Assembly: GCF_000760735.1 (NCBI RefSeq)
Contig: NZ_JMEX01000008.1
Span: 404,018 to 468,017, forward strand
Length of the DNA: 64,000 nucleotides
DNA from: Rhodococcoides fascians A44A
GTDB lineage: Bacteria > Actinomycetota > Actinomycetes > Mycobacteriales > Mycobacteriaceae
Reading direction: 5' to 3'
Position numbers and translations under genes: made by a program. Numbering within the stretch: position 1 is the first letter of the stretch; the number at the start of each line of letters is the position of its first letter. Positions 36,978 through 46,588 of the stretch are shown here, in pieces. The notes beneath the pieces are model-generated. The model was not told where the DNA came from and ran no database searches. It saw only the letters and a list, made by a program, of their open reading frames with translations.

Positions 36978-38420
36978 TTACGCCTCCGGGTCCCGGGGGT
37001 TCGGTTTCCGGCCGTCGACGCTGCTCCCGTCACGGTCTCTCGGGACGTCGGCTTCGTCGTCGCGCACCATGACGGCGGGGCCCGCAGCGACGATCGAGGG
37101 GTCCTCGGGCGTGCCGGGTCGGAAGACGTTGAAGAAGAGATTAAGTACCACCGCGACGATGCTCGCGGCGCTGATGCCGGAGTGGAACACAGTGACGAAC
37201 CAGTCCGGGAACTGGTCCCAGAAGTCGCTCGCCACAACGGGAATCAGCCCGAAGGCAAGTGTCACCGCGACGATGACGAGATTGTTGTTGTTGTCGTAGT
37301 TCACCTTGCCGAGTGTGCGGATGCCACTGGCCGCGACGGTCCCGAACAGTGCGATGCCCGCCCCGCCGAGAACGGGAAGCGGAATCACACCGACGACCGC
37401 CGCGAGAATCGGCGAAAGACCCAGCAGCGCAAGCACTCCACCGCCCACGGCAACGACGAATCGACTCTTCACTCCGGACATCGCGACGAGCCCCACGTTC
37501 TGCGCGAACGCGGTGGCGGGGAACGAGTTGAAGACCGGAGCGATCGCCGAGGACAGCATGTCCGCGCGGAGACCGTCGCCGACGCGCCGGGTGTCGACGT
37601 CGGTGCCCACGACCTCACCGACGGCGAGGATGTCGGCCGTGGTCTCGACCATGATCACCAGAATCACGATGGTCATCGAGATGATGGCGCCCACGGCGAA
37701 GATGGGACTGCCGAATGCGAACGGTGTCGGCAGTGCCACGATGTCCGCATCGCCGACACCGTCGAAATCTGTTTTTCCGAAGACGAATGCGGCGATCGTG
37801 CCCACGAGAAGTCCCAGCAGAATCGACAGCCGCGACACCCTGGGGGTCTTCGTCAGGATCAGCACCACGAGCAGAGTGAACATCGCCAATCCGATGTTGC
37901 CGACGTCGAGGTACTCCGGATTCGGTGCGCCGCCGACCATTTCCTGCCCGGTGATCCACCGGGCCGCGACGGGCATCAGCGACAGTCCGATGACCGTGAT
38001 GATCGATCCGGTGACGATGGGCGGAAAGAACTTCACCACTTTCGAGAAGAACGGTGCGACGGCGAGGCCGATCAGCGCGGCGACGATCACCGAGCCCAGC
38101 ACGGTTCGCAGGCCGGTCTCGCCGTTCTCCGCCCCGACGATGATGGTCAGCATGGTGGAGACGGCGGCGAACGAAATACCCTGCACCAGTGGCAGTTGCG
38201 AACCGAAGAACGGCACGCCGACCGTCTGCAGCACCGTCGCGACACCGCTGACGAACAAAGCGCAGGAGATGAGCAGCGCCTGGTCGGTACCGGAGAGCCC
38301 CGCCGCGCCGCCGACGATGATCGGCACTGCGATGACGCCGCCGAACATCGAGAGGATGTGTTGCATGCCGTACCCGAACATCTGAAGCACCGGCGGCGTG
38401 GCGTCCTCTGGCCTGGTCAT
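36978..38420 (-). CDS. NCS2-family nucleobase (xanthine/uracil type) permease
   Basis: 480 residues with about 12-14 membrane helices. FGYGMQHILSMFGGVIAVPIIVGGA near the start and FAQNVGLVAMSGVKSRFVV in the middle are nucleobase-ascorbate transporter signatures. The latter is the Q-N-x-G motif, here with Ser-x3-Arg after it, closer to purine (xanthine/urate) than uracil carriers. A charged tail (RDDEADVPRDRDGSSVDGR) follows. It sits directly upstream of the nucleoside importer on the same strand, 138 bases away, so the two form a purine uptake module. Confidence 0.88.
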   Translation of the reverse strand: MTRPEDATPPVLQMFGYGMQHILSMFGGVIAVPIIVGGAAGLSGTDQALLISCALFVSGVATVLQTVGVPFFGSQLPLVQGISFAAVSTMLTIIVGAENGETGLRTVLGSVIVAALIGLAVAPFFSKVVKFFPPIVTGSIITVIGLSLMPVAARWITGQEMVGGAPNPEYLDVGNIGLAMFTLLVVLILTKTPRVSRLSILLGLLVGTIAAFVFGKTDFDGVGDADIVALPTPFAFGSPIFAVGAIISMTIVILVIMVETTADILAVGEVVGTDVDTRRVGDGLRADMLSSAIAPVFNSFPATAFAQNVGLVAMSGVKSRFVVAVGGGVLALLGLSPILAAVVGVIPLPVLGGAGIALFGTVAASGIRTLGKVNYDNNNNLVIVAVTLAFGLIPVVASDFWDQFPDWFVTVFHSGISAASIVAVVLNLFFNVFRPGTPEDPSIVAAGPAVMVRDDEADVPRDRDGSSVDGRKPNPRDPEA

Positions 38421-38454
38421 GCACCGAAGCGTACGAACCCTCGGTTACGTCCGA

Positions 38455-38952
38455 TCAGTTGTCGAGTTTCGACGGTGTAACCAGGTGTTCGAAGGCCTTC
38501 AAGTTCGCCAACGACTCGCCCCGGGACACACGCCAGGCCCACTCGCGTTTGATCGATTCGGCGAAGCCGAGTTCGAGCAGAACGTTGAAATCTCCGTCGG
38601 CGGCTTCGAGCACCTGGCCGAGTATTCGGTCGATTTCCTCCCCCGTCACCGCATGGGTGGACAACCGTCCGACGAGGTAGATGTCTCCTACCTTGTCCAG
38701 GGTGTAGTGCACTCCGTAGAGCCGTCGATTTCGGCGCAACAGGTATTTGTAGACGCCCTCGAAGTTCTCGTCCGGTTTACGGCAGACGAACGCCTCTATC
38801 CGTACGCCGTGGTGCCCGACGGTGAGGATCGTGGTCGTCTTCAGCTTCCGCTCGCCCGGCAGTTCGACGACGAACGCGTTGTCCCCCTTGCGTTGGTACT
38901 CGAGCTCGCGTTCGCTCAGTACCGAATCGATCAGCTCGATCAGCTCGCTCAT
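38455..38952 (-). CDS. YbjN domain-containing protein (Rv0487-like)
   Basis: 165 residues from ATG 38952, overlapping the mshA stop as ATGA. The alpha/beta domain of the YbjN family is seen in [49 protein letters not shown] and [16 protein letters not shown]; it resembles type III secretion chaperone folds. The function is unclear. mshA and this gene are paired in the same way in mycobacteria (Rv0486-Rv0487), so a link to mycothiol synthesis or control is possible but unproven. Confidence 0.9.
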   Translation of the reverse strand: MSELIELIDSVLSERELEYQRKGDNAFVVELPGERKLKTTTILTVGHHGVRIEAFVCRKPDENFEGVYKYLLRRNRRLYGVHYTLDKVGDIYLVGRLSTHAVTGEEIDRILGQVLEAADGDFNVLLELGFAESIKREWAWRVSRGESLANLKAFEHLVTPSKLDN

Positions 38953-40289
38953 GCCGTTGCCCCCGCCCTTCGTAGCTTCGACAGTCCGCGCACGCGCCGC
39001 GGCGAGAACTCGCTCGGGGCCTCGTGACGGTCGAAGTGGAACTGTGCTGCACGATAACTGTCCAGCAGGCCTTCCGCGGTGTGTTCCCACGAGAAGTTCG
39101 CAGCGTGGATCGGGGCCGCGGACGCCATGTGCGCCAGGCCATCTCGATCCGCGAGCATTGCGCCGAGGGCTCGCGCCCACTCCGTGGTCCGGTGCCCCTG
39201 CACGAGCACGCCCGTCTCCCCGGACCGCACGGCGACCCCGAGCCCGCCGACGTCCGCTGCGATCACCGGGGTTCCGCTGGCCTGAGCTTCGATCGCGACG
39301 AGTCCGAACGATTCGTTGTAGCTCGGCACCGCCACGACGTCGGCGGCACGGTAGACCTGGACGAGTTTCTCGGAGGGCTGCGGCGGCAGGAACGTCACTC
39401 GCGTCGAAATACCCAGTTCTGCAGCGAGTTCGATCAAGCTGTCGGGGCGGTCGAGGCCGCTGCCGGACGGCCCTCCGACCACGAGCACCCGCAGCGGAAG
39501 GCTCGGCCGAGCGGCCACCAGTTCCGCTGCGGCGCGCAACAACACGTCCGGGGCCTTGAGCGGTTGGATCCGGCCGACGAAGGCGACCACGGTTTCCGAC
39601 GGATCGATACCGAATTCGGCTCGCGCAGCGGCTTTGTCACCGGGCCGGTACCGGCCGAGGTCGGCGCCGGGGGCGACGACGTCGATCGATCGAGGCGATG
39701 CGTGGTAGATCTCGATCAGCTGCTTCGCTTCCTCGCCGGTGTTGGCGATGAGCCTGTCCGCCTCGGCGACCACCTGTTGCTCGCCGATCTGCCGCGCGGC
39801 CGGTTCCGGGGAATCCCCCGCTGCCAACGACGCGTTCTTGACGGCGGCGAGTGTGTGGGCCGTGTGGACCAGCGGCACACCCCAACGATCACGGGCCAAC
39901 CATCCGACCTGGCCGGACAACCAGTAGTGCGAATGGACCAGATCGTAGTAGCCGGCGTCGTGCCGGGCCTCTTCACGAAGGACTCCTGCCGCGAACGCGC
40001 ACAGCTGCGTCGGGAGGTCCTGTTTGTCGAGCCCCTCGAACGGCCCTGCCACGATGTTGCGCACCAGAACGCCCGGCGCCGCTTCCTCGAGAGGCTTGTC
40101 CGCCGACGACGTCGCCCGGGTGAAGATCTCCACCTCGACGCCCCGTTTCGCCAGCTCCTTGGCGCTCTGGAGCACGTAGACGTTCATTCCGCCCGCATCC
40201 CCCATGCCCGGCTGCGCCAACGGCGAGGTATGCAACGACAACACTGCAACCCGATTCAACTGGCGACCACTCACCACACCAGTTTGCAC
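38949..40289 (-). CDS. mshA: D-inositol-3-phosphate glycosyltransferase
   Basis: 446 residues, GT-B glycosyltransferase of family 4. It transfers GlcNAc from UDP-GlcNAc to 1-L-myo-inositol-1-phosphate, the first step of mycothiol synthesis. The N-terminal glycine loop [16 protein letters not shown], the acceptor-side [15 protein letters not shown], and the donor-side [27 protein letters not shown] with the EX7E motif are all present. Several GTG codons in the first ten residues make the exact start uncertain (40289 is the longest). It is coupled to the ybjN-type gene downstream. Confidence 0.95.
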   Translation of the reverse strand: MQTGVVSGRQLNRVAVLSLHTSPLAQPGMGDAGGMNVYVLQSAKELAKRGVEVEIFTRATSSADKPLEEAAPGVLVRNIVAGPFEGLDKQDLPTQLCAFAAGVLREEARHDAGYYDLVHSHYWLSGQVGWLARDRWGVPLVHTAHTLAAVKNASLAAGDSPEPAARQIGEQQVVAEADRLIANTGEEAKQLIEIYHASPRSIDVVAPGADLGRYRPGDKAAARAEFGIDPSETVVAFVGRIQPLKAPDVLLRAAAELVAARPSLPLRVLVVGGPSGSGLDRPDSLIELAAELGISTRVTFLPPQPSEKLVQVYRAADVVAVPSYNESFGLVAIEAQASGTPVIAADVGGLGVAVRSGETGVLVQGHRTTEWARALGAMLADRDGLAHMASAAPIHAANFSWEHTAEGLLDSYRAAQFHFDRHEAPSEFSPRRVRGLSKLRRAGATA

Positions 40290-40308
40290 TCTCCCGCGCC
40301 GGGTGGGT

Positions 40309-41154
40309 TCACAGACCCTGGACGAAGGCCGTCACCTCGGCCAGAAACCGGTCGGGATCGGCGACGAACGGGCCGTGGTCGACACCCTCCCAGAACGAGG
40401 CGGTTGCCGCCGGAATCAGCGACGCAGCATGCTCACCAGCGGAGACGTCGACGACGGTGTCCGCGGTGCCGTGGAGGACCAGCGCGGGTACGTCGAGGCC
40501 CGCGAGCAGGTCGTCGTGCGAGACAGCCCGATCGAACAGCGCTGCTCGGACGCGGGGCAGCGTGGACAGCGTCGCCCCGAACAGGGCCTGAGCCTGCGCG
40601 CCTTTGCCCTCGATCGGTCCGGTGAGTGCACGACCGAAGCTGCCGAGCGCCTTGATGGCCACCCGCGGCTCCTCCGACATCGCGTCCGGGATCGCCGCGC
40701 GCATCGCGCTGCCGACTCGACCACCGGCTTCCCCCCTGCCGATGCTGGTGATCGCGCCGACGAGCACGATGCCCGCGACCGCCCCTGTCCCGTGTGCGGC
40801 CAGGTAGTCGCAGATGACCAGGCCGCCGTAGGACCAGCCGAGCAGAACCGCGTCCTGCTCGATTCCCTCGGCAGTCAGTACCGCGTGCACGTCTGCCGCC
40901 CAGTTGGCCGATTCGCCGTACCCCGTGTTCGGCGCGTCCGAGTAACCGTGGCCCCGCAGGTCGACCGCGATCACCCGGTACGACTCCGCCAGCGTCGTCA
41001 ACACCCGGTCACCCCAGCACGCGGACGACTGCGCCCACCCGTGCAGCAGGACGAGCGGGCGGTGCGACTCGTCGCCGCTCACTCGATAGACGATGTTCGT
41101 GCCGGCCGTCGTGGTGTCGATTCGGCTCGTGGCGTGGCGTACCGATCCAGTCAT
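40309..41154 (-). CDS. Alpha/beta hydrolase
   Basis: 281 residues from ATG 41154. Alpha/beta hydrolase fold: oxyanion region [25 protein letters not shown], nucleophile elbow [17 protein letters not shown] (Ser), acid in [11 protein letters not shown] and base in VDHGPF. No signal peptide. The family covers esterases, haloperoxidase-like enzymes and others, so the substrate cannot be named. It lies 19 bases upstream of mshA on the same strand and 49 bases after the ROK regulator. Confidence 0.85.
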   Translation of the reverse strand: MTGSVRHATSRIDTTTAGTNIVYRVSGDESHRPLVLLHGWAQSSACWGDRVLTTLAESYRVIAVDLRGHGYSDAPNTGYGESANWAADVHAVLTAEGIEQDAVLLGWSYGGLVICDYLAAHGTGAVAGIVLVGAITSIGRGEAGGRVGSAMRAAIPDAMSEEPRVAIKALGSFGRALTGPIEGKGAQAQALFGATLSTLPRVRAALFDRAVSHDDLLAGLDVPALVLHGTADTVVDVSAGEHAASLIPAATASFWEGVDHGPFVADPDRFLAEVTAFVQGL

Positions 41155-41203
41155 GCCCCCATCATGCCCGGGTGCCCGACTGCCCGACTGCTCGGAGCGC
41201 GAG

Positions 41204-42481
41204 TTACGCGGCGGCCCGGCGCATCGACGCGAGCGGATCGGAGTAGACCGAGCTGAGGGACACCACGGCCGCAGCGAATTCCTGCACCTTGTTTCCGAAA
41301 CCGGAGATTCGAATGTCCTTGCGCGGCAGCGTCGACGTCTGGCCGAATGCCTCGGCGACGTACGGAATACCCGCGGCGTACTCGGTGAACGCCTGTCCGC
41401 CGAGGACCACCCGATCGGGGTTGAACAGATCCCGCAGGAGTCCGACCGTCCGACCGAGCACCTTCGCACGTTCGACGAGGATCTGCTGCGCCGCCGCCGA
41501 GCCGTCGTGTGCGGCCTGGTACAGCGCGGCGACGCCCGATCCTGCCGGGAGAACCCCACGCTCGACGGCGATGGCCAGCACCGCGCGGTCGCTCACGGTC
41601 GCTTCGAGGCATCCGCGGTTTCCGCACTGGCACAGCACGTTCGATCCGGTGGGCAGGTGAGCGATCGACCCGGGTCCGGTGGAGGGCGTGTGCACCCGGC
41701 CGTCGATCGTCAACGCGATTCCCGCGGTCTCGCGTGCATAGAAGTACAGGCTGGTACCGGTCGTCGTCGTGTCCGCCCGCGCCGGCGTCAGGAGCAGTTC
41801 GGAGCCCGCCATCGCCTCGACGTGACCGGACACGGAGACGGGCAACCCCAGACCGCCACCGACGATGGCGCCGACCTGGGCGTTCTCCCAGCCGAGGCGG
41901 GGATGATCCACCGTGCCCGACGCACCGTCGACTCGACCGCCGAGGGCGACACCCACCCAGAGCGGAGTTCGACGGTGCCAGCGCGCCGCGAAAGCGCCTG
42001 CGCTGCGGGTGATCGCGGACAACGCTTCGGAGGCGGGGCCGCCCGGCGTCGGGATCTCGACGGCACCGAGGATGCGACCACGCAGGTCGCTGACGACGAT
42101 GCCGGTGACGATGGCACCGATGTGGATTCCGATGGTGGCGAAGGGCTCGTGGTTGACCTCGAACGGCACGCGTGGGCGGCCGATCGCACCGGAGGCCGTC
42201 AGATCGGCGCGTTCGCGAAGCAACCCGACGCCGAGCAGGGCGGAGACCTGACGGTTGACCGTAGCGATACTCAATCCTGTTGCGCGAGCGGCAATATCAC
42301 GGGAAAGCGGACCGTCGGCGGAGGCTACGCGAAGCACCGATGCGGCGGGACTGTCGGCGATGCGCAGGTCGGGTGCAACGACCTGAACTCGGGCCCGTCC
42401 CGCTACACGGGACAGAGAGGTGGGCCGTGACCCTCGAAGGTTCACGGAAGTGGAAGATACCGGCAAAGTTGCAAGTGACAC
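41204..42481 (-). CDS. ROK-family transcriptional regulator (Rv0485-like)
   Basis: 425 residues. An N-terminal helix-turn-helix (about 50-100: SRDIAARATGLSIATVNRQVSALL) precedes a ROK sugar-kinase-like domain. The ROK zinc motif CQCGNRGCLE is intact, as is GVALGGRVDG. In the ATP-loop region, IGIHIGAIVTGIVVSDLRG lacks the usual Asp-Gly-Gly-x-Lys, so it is a regulator rather than an active kinase. The mycobacterial homologue at this place (Rv0485) regulates neighbouring genes, as I recall. The start (GTG 42481) is the longest form; GTG at 42448 is also possible. Confidence 0.87.
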   Translation of the reverse strand: MSLATLPVSSTSVNLRGSRPTSLSRVAGRARVQVVAPDLRIADSPAASVLRVASADGPLSRDIAARATGLSIATVNRQVSALLGVGLLRERADLTASGAIGRPRVPFEVNHEPFATIGIHIGAIVTGIVVSDLRGRILGAVEIPTPGGPASEALSAITRSAGAFAARWHRRTPLWVGVALGGRVDGASGTVDHPRLGWENAQVGAIVGGGLGLPVSVSGHVEAMAGSELLLTPARADTTTTGTSLYFYARETAGIALTIDGRVHTPSTGPGSIAHLPTGSNVLCQCGNRGCLEATVSDRAVLAIAVERGVLPAGSGVAALYQAAHDGSAAAQQILVERAKVLGRTVGLLRDLFNPDRVVLGGQAFTEYAAGIPYVAEAFGQTSTLPRKDIRISGFGNKVQEFAAAVVSLSSVYSDPLASMRRAAA

Positions 42482-42817
42482 TGTGGTTCGTCCTCGGCAG
42501 AAGACCCACTTGAATCGTGGGTGACACAGGTGCTGGAGAAGGAGAAAGTCGAGCGAGCGACGCCTGCAGAACGGCCGATACGGCCGAGAATCGAGAAGCG
42601 ATCCCGAGAAAGCTACAGGCCTAGAAGCTGCGACAACACAGTTCGCGAGGGAGCGGCAGCCGGGAACCCAGAGCAGCGGTCACGTACGTGACGCGCAGTG
42701 CAGGAGTGTGGCTGGCGGACATGAACGCAAAAGTAGCACTTCCCCGCCCGATCACCAATACGGGCAAGATTTCCGCTGCGTACCGGCCGCGCCCGACCGG
42801 AGTCTAGAATTTCTGCC
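42482..42817. other. 336-base intergenic region between divergent genes
   Basis: The gap separates the ROK regulator (minus) and the SDR gene (plus), so it must hold both promoters. I see no RNA gene, no convincing coding frame and no clear operator. A CACGTACGTGACG stretch near 42681 has the small palindrome CACGTACGTG. Confidence 0.5.
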
Positions 42818-43573
42818 ATGACATTGTCAGAACAAATCCCGTCCGACGCCCGCATCGCCGTAGTCACCGGCGCAAGTTCCGGCATCGGTGAGGCAACCGC
42901 ACGCCAACTCGCCGAGCAGGGCTACCACGTCGTCGTCGGTGCGCGTCGCGTCGATCGACTCGAGAAGCTGGCATCCGAAATCGGTGGGACTGCACTGCAA
43001 CTCGACGTCACCGACGAAGATTCGGTGGCCGCGTTCACCGCGGTGATCCCCCGTGTTCACGTGTTGATCAACAACGCGGGAGGCGCGAAGGGACTGGCAC
43101 CGGTCATCGATGCCGATCTCGACGACTGGCGCTGGATGTGGGAGACGAACGTCCTCGGCACCCTGCGTGTCACCAAGGCATTGCTTCCGAAACTCATCGA
43201 GTCGGGCGACGGACTTGTGGTCACCATCACGTCGGTGGCCGCCTTCGAGGCGTACGACAACGGCTCGGGATACACCTCCGCCAAGCACGCACAGGCCGTC
43301 CTGCATCGCACGCTGCGCGGCGAGCTGCTCGGGCAGCCGGTTCGGCTCACGGAGATCGCGCCGGGAGCCGTGGAAACCGAATTCTCGCTCGTCCGTTTCG
43401 ACGGAGACGAGGACAAGGCCGACGCCGTCTATCAGGGCATCACGCCGCTCGTCGCCAGGGACATCGCCGAGATCATCGGGTTCGTGGCATCACGTCCGTC
43501 GCACGTGAACCTCGATCAGATCATCATCAAGCCGCGTGACCAGGCCGGCCCCGGCCGCTTCAGTAGAAAATAG
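42818..43573 (+). CDS. Short-chain dehydrogenase/reductase (Rv0484c-like, YdfG type)
   Basis: 251 residues, classical SDR. The cofactor loop is VVTGASSGIGEATARQLAEQG, with GARRVDRLEKL suggesting NADP preference through the arginines. NNAG is present (VLINNAGGAKG) and the catalytic triad Ser-Tyr-Lys is in VTITSVAAFEAYDNGSGYTSAKHAQ. It resembles the broad-range YdfG/serine dehydrogenase group acting on small 3-hydroxy acids; the substrate is not certain. It is divergent from the ROK regulator and convergent with the L,D-transpeptidase gene, as in mycobacteria. Confidence 0.9.
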   Translation: MTLSEQIPSDARIAVVTGASSGIGEATARQLAEQGYHVVVGARRVDRLEKLASEIGGTALQLDVTDEDSVAAFTAVIPRVHVLINNAGGAKGLAPVIDADLDDWRWMWETNVLGTLRVTKALLPKLIESGDGLVVTITSVAAFEAYDNGSGYTSAKHAQAVLHRTLRGELLGQPVRLTEIAPGAVETEFSLVRFDGDEDKADAVYQGITPLVARDIAEIIGFVASRPSHVNLDQIIIKPRDQAGPGRFSRK

Positions 43574-43583
43574 AACCCTTTGT

Positions 43584-43657
43584 GTGAGTGGAAATGTAGC
43601 GTCTTCTGGTCGCTCCGCAGGCTCCGCTCCTGTCCCAGGGCCTACATTTCCACTCAC
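43584..43657. repeat. Composite inverted repeat: element A arms enclosing one element B
   Basis: Arms GTGAGTGGAAATGTAG (43584-43599) and CTACATTTCCACTCAC (43642-43657) are perfect complements. The 42-base loop contains GGTCGCTCCGCAGGCTCCGC, which is element B (compare 48688-48768 and 10441-10527). It fills the gap between the convergent SDR and L,D-transpeptidase genes. Confidence 0.85.
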
Positions 43658-43667
43658 ATAAGTTGCA

Positions 43668-44864
43668 TCAGAGCGCAGACATCGACTCCCACGTCGGCCA
43701 GTCGATCGCCCAGTCGTAGAGGTCACCGTCGGCGGCCGACAGATCGATGGACGTACCCGTCACCTCGACCGGATCGCCGTACATCGCGGTCCCGAAATAC
43801 TGCTCCGCGTCCGACGTCGACAGGTTGATACAGCCGTTCGTCACGTTGGACGCCCCCTGGACACCCGTCGTCTCCGGGTTGGCGTGGATGAACTCGCCGT
43901 TGTTGGAGATCCGCACGGCCCATCGTTCGCGCACGTTCTCGTAGAACGGCGGGTTCGACATCAGGAAGTCCTCGTGCTTCTCGGTCACCACGTGCACTCC
44001 GCTGCGCGTGACGTTGCGCGCTTCGTTGCCCTCGCCGTAGCTGACGGGGATGTCCATGATGGTCTGGCCGTCGCGGACGACCTGCATGCGGTGGCTCGTC
44101 GCCTCCGCCTTGACGATCTGGCTACGACCGATGGTGAAGTCGAGTGTCACGTCGTCGGCGCCGTACGCACCGCCGCCGTAGTCGACCCCGTACAGGTTCG
44201 CTTTCACCGACACCGTCGTGCCCGGAGCCCAGTAGTTGGTGGGGCGCCAGTGGACGCGTGAGCCGTTGTCGTCGGGGAACCAGGCCCACGCGCCGGGCGT
44301 CGGCGGGTTGGTCGTCACCGTCAACGCCTTCTCGACGGCGGCCTTGTCCTCGATCGAGGAGTCGAACTGCAGGATGATCGGGGCCGCGATCCCCACCTCC
44401 TGGCCGTCGCCGATGTTGGTGCTCACCGACGTGCGGCTGTCCGGCGTGACCGTCGTGAAGCTGCCCTCGACGGGTACGGACTTGCCGTCGCTTCCGACGG
44501 CGTTGCCCGCCCAGGTGTACGAGACGCCGTAGCCCAGCGGCTCCGTGACGGAGTACGACGCCTTGTCCGGCGCCAGCGCGCCTTGGACGACCTTGCCGTC
44601 GGGGTTGGTGAGGGTGACGTCGGCCAGGGTCCCGTTCTTCACGGCCACGGAGATCGGCGCGACGGGGCTGACGTCCTCGGCTCCGTCGGCGGGGTTCTGC
44701 GTCACTTGGGCGACGGGAGCCGCTTCGGTGGTCGGCTCGGACCCACCGGAGGAGCCGTCGGTGCCACCGATGGTGCAGCCCGCGACAAGCGCCGCCAACG
44801 CCACGATTGCTGTGACCAGCCACAACAACCGCGTCCGTTTTGTCTGTTCTACCTGCTCATGCAC
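43668..44864 (-). CDS. L,D-transpeptidase lipoprotein (LprQ/LdtMt5-like)
   Basis: 398 residues from GTG 44864 (TTG 44873 is the alternative). Lipobox LVAGC at Cys30. After a Ser/Thr/Glu-rich linker come one or two immunoglobulin-like domains (about 50-250: [43 protein letters not shown]) and then the YkuD catalytic domain. The active-site stretch [20 protein letters not shown] has the catalytic Cys at about 345, followed by INLS. These enzymes make 3-3 cross-links in peptidoglycan outside the membrane. It is near murB, as Rv0483 is to Rv0482 in mycobacteria, but here namH lies between them. Confidence 0.93.
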   Translation of the reverse strand: MHEQVEQTKRTRLLWLVTAIVALAALVAGCTIGGTDGSSGGSEPTTEAAPVAQVTQNPADGAEDVSPVAPISVAVKNGTLADVTLTNPDGKVVQGALAPDKASYSVTEPLGYGVSYTWAGNAVGSDGKSVPVEGSFTTVTPDSRTSVSTNIGDGQEVGIAAPIILQFDSSIEDKAAVEKALTVTTNPPTPGAWAWFPDDNGSRVHWRPTNYWAPGTTVSVKANLYGVDYGGGAYGADDVTLDFTIGRSQIVKAEATSHRMQVVRDGQTIMDIPVSYGEGNEARNVTRSGVHVVTEKHEDFLMSNPPFYENVRERWAVRISNNGEFIHANPETTGVQGASNVTNGCINLSTSDAEQYFGTAMYGDPVEVTGTSIDLSAADGDLYDWAIDWPTWESMSAL

Positions 44865-44967
44865 GTATTCCAACGTACTCGCGGCTCATGGGCGAACCAC
44901 TATCGAAAGCTCGGGTGCGCGGAGATTCACATCGAATCCTCGAGGAGATTCGGACAATCCGCGCACT

Positions 44968-46518
44968 TCAGAGCTTCGTCGACCTGAGTTCGTGTCCCTT
45001 GGACGTCAGGCAGCGGCCGGTATCGAGGTTCCAGTCCCAGCCGTGCAGGTTGCAGGTCAGCTTGTTGCCCTCGACGATGCCGAACTTCGACAGGTCCGCC
45101 TTCAGGTGCGGGCAGCGACGCTGGATCTCGTAGCCGTCCTTGACGATGGTGGCGGTGTCGTCGTGTGCTTCGGCGAACCACCCGTCGGCGTAGGCGATGC
45201 GCTCGTCGGTGAGGCACTTGAAGAACGTGTAGAGGAACTCGTTGTATCCACCGACGCGTCGGGCCCGGAACCTGGTGGACAGGAAGATCGAGTTGACCCA
45301 GTCCGGTTCCTTGTCCCGCACGGCCGTCCGCACGAGCTGCGGCGAGATCGTGAAGCTGTACCGAAACCGCTCCTTGAGCAGGGGCTCACGCACGATGCGC
45401 TTGGGGAAATCGAGCACGACGGTTTCCGCGCCGAGCATCAGGGCCACCGGGTACCCGATGCCGTCGCAGATCTGGTCGGTTTGAATCATGATGGGCTCGA
45501 ACAGCTCTCGCAGTGGCTCGAGCAGTGGCTCGCCCTCGGCCGGTGCCCACGCTGCCTTCTCCGCGGCGATGACGCCTGCCTGTCGCTGCGCGAAATCCTC
45601 GATGTACTGGGCCTTGCCGGTGGTGAAGATGGCTTCGGCTTCTTCGGTGGGAATCGGGTGCTCGTGCGAAACGAGCTCGCTGCCCGAGAACGTCGACGTG
45701 GTGCCGGGGATCTGCAGCAGGCCCTTGTCGTGACCGTTGCGGCGCATCTGGTCCAGGAACACCATCTGGTCGGGGAAGATGTTCGACGGGTCCTCGTACA
45801 CGTCGTTGAGGAAGCGGAGCTCGTCGTCGAGGAAACACGGCGGGCCTGCCGACGGAATCACCCACGTCGCGCCGATCTGCTCGATGTATTGGCGCGCACG
45901 ATCCATCTGACGCTGACGCTTCTGCTCACCGAACGACTTCTTGGCGCGCTCGACCATGTCGTAGACCATCGGGTACCAGATCGCGCCCGAGTACTGCAGC
46001 ATGTGCACGTCGACGTGCCCGAATTCCTCCGTCAACACGTCGAGGTCGACGGGCCGGGCGTCGTTCATGTTGAACGCGACGGTCTCTCCGTCGGAGACGA
46101 CCAGGCCGGAGTCACCGATCGGGCCGTCGGCGGGTGCGCGCAGGGCGATGATCATGATGTCGAGATCGCCCTTGGGACCGGAAATGCGGTGCTTGACCGA
46201 GTCCGTCGTCTCGAAGAACTTGTGGAAGCCGAGCTTCTCCAGCTCGTGCTTGAGGTCCGGCACGGGGTAGTCCGGCAGCAGAACGGTGGTGTCCTTGTCC
46301 ACGTGCTCGGCGAGGTTCTTGGGGTCGAAGTGGTCCTTGTGCAGGTGCGAGACGTACAGGTAGTCGCACTTGCCCAGCTCGTCCCAGTCCAACTGCGTGT
46401 TGTCCGGGAACGGGAACCAGGACGTGAAGTAGGCAGGGTTGACCCACGGGTCGCACAGGATGGTGCCTGCATCGGTCCGAATGTGGAACCCCGCGTGCCC
46501 GACGCTTGTGACCTGCAA
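44968..46518 (-). CDS. namH: UDP-N-acetylmuramic acid hydroxylase-like protein (MBL fold plus Rieske domain)
   Basis: 516 residues from a TTG start with GGAG at good distance. The N-terminal two thirds are a metallo-beta-lactamase fold: VTSVGHAGFHIRTDAGTILCDPW and the metal motif HLHKDH. The last 50 residues are a Rieske 2Fe-2S domain: Cys469-x-His471 (CPH), 17 residues, Cys489-x2-His492 (CNLHGWDW). This architecture is known from NamH of mycobacteria (Rv3818, similar length as I recall) and distantly from CMP-Neu5Ac hydroxylase. NamH oxidises UDP-MurNAc to UDP-N-glycolylmuramic acid, typical of mycolic-acid bacteria. It lies 70 bases downstream of murB, whose product is its substrate. Assignment is by architecture and context. 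Confidence 0.85.
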   Translation of the reverse strand: MQVTSVGHAGFHIRTDAGTILCDPWVNPAYFTSWFPFPDNTQLDWDELGKCDYLYVSHLHKDHFDPKNLAEHVDKDTTVLLPDYPVPDLKHELEKLGFHKFFETTDSVKHRISGPKGDLDIMIIALRAPADGPIGDSGLVVSDGETVAFNMNDARPVDLDVLTEEFGHVDVHMLQYSGAIWYPMVYDMVERAKKSFGEQKRQRQMDRARQYIEQIGATWVIPSAGPPCFLDDELRFLNDVYEDPSNIFPDQMVFLDQMRRNGHDKGLLQIPGTTSTFSGSELVSHEHPIPTEEAEAIFTTGKAQYIEDFAQRQAGVIAAEKAAWAPAEGEPLLEPLRELFEPIMIQTDQICDGIGYPVALMLGAETVVLDFPKRIVREPLLKERFRYSFTISPQLVRTAVRDKEPDWVNSIFLSTRFRARRVGGYNEFLYTFFKCLTDERIAYADGWFAEAHDDTATIVKDGYEIQRRCPHLKADLSKFGIVEGNKLTCNLHGWDWNLDTGRCLTSKGHELRSTKL

Positions 46519-46588
46519 CGAACTACTCCTTAACTTGCTACGAAGAATCAATGGTAGGCGCTGCCACCGACTCGATGCTGCTACCGAT

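Noticed and set aside
39024-40625. A 533-codon open frame on the plus strand
   Set aside because: Complement of mshA; no domain signature.
42613-42885. A 90-codon minus-strand frame upstream of the SDR gene
   Set aside because: It overlaps the SDR start, has no ribosome site and no recognisable features.
44968-46518. CMP-sialic acid hydroxylase
   Set aside because: The Rieske/MBL combination also fits, but there are no sialic acid genes; the murB neighbour and the actinobacterial setting favour UDP-MurNAc hydroxylase.
44545-46533. A 662-codon open frame on the plus strand
   Set aside because: It is antisense to the L,D-transpeptidase and namH genes, has no recognisable domain and reflects high GC codon bias of the real genes opposite.
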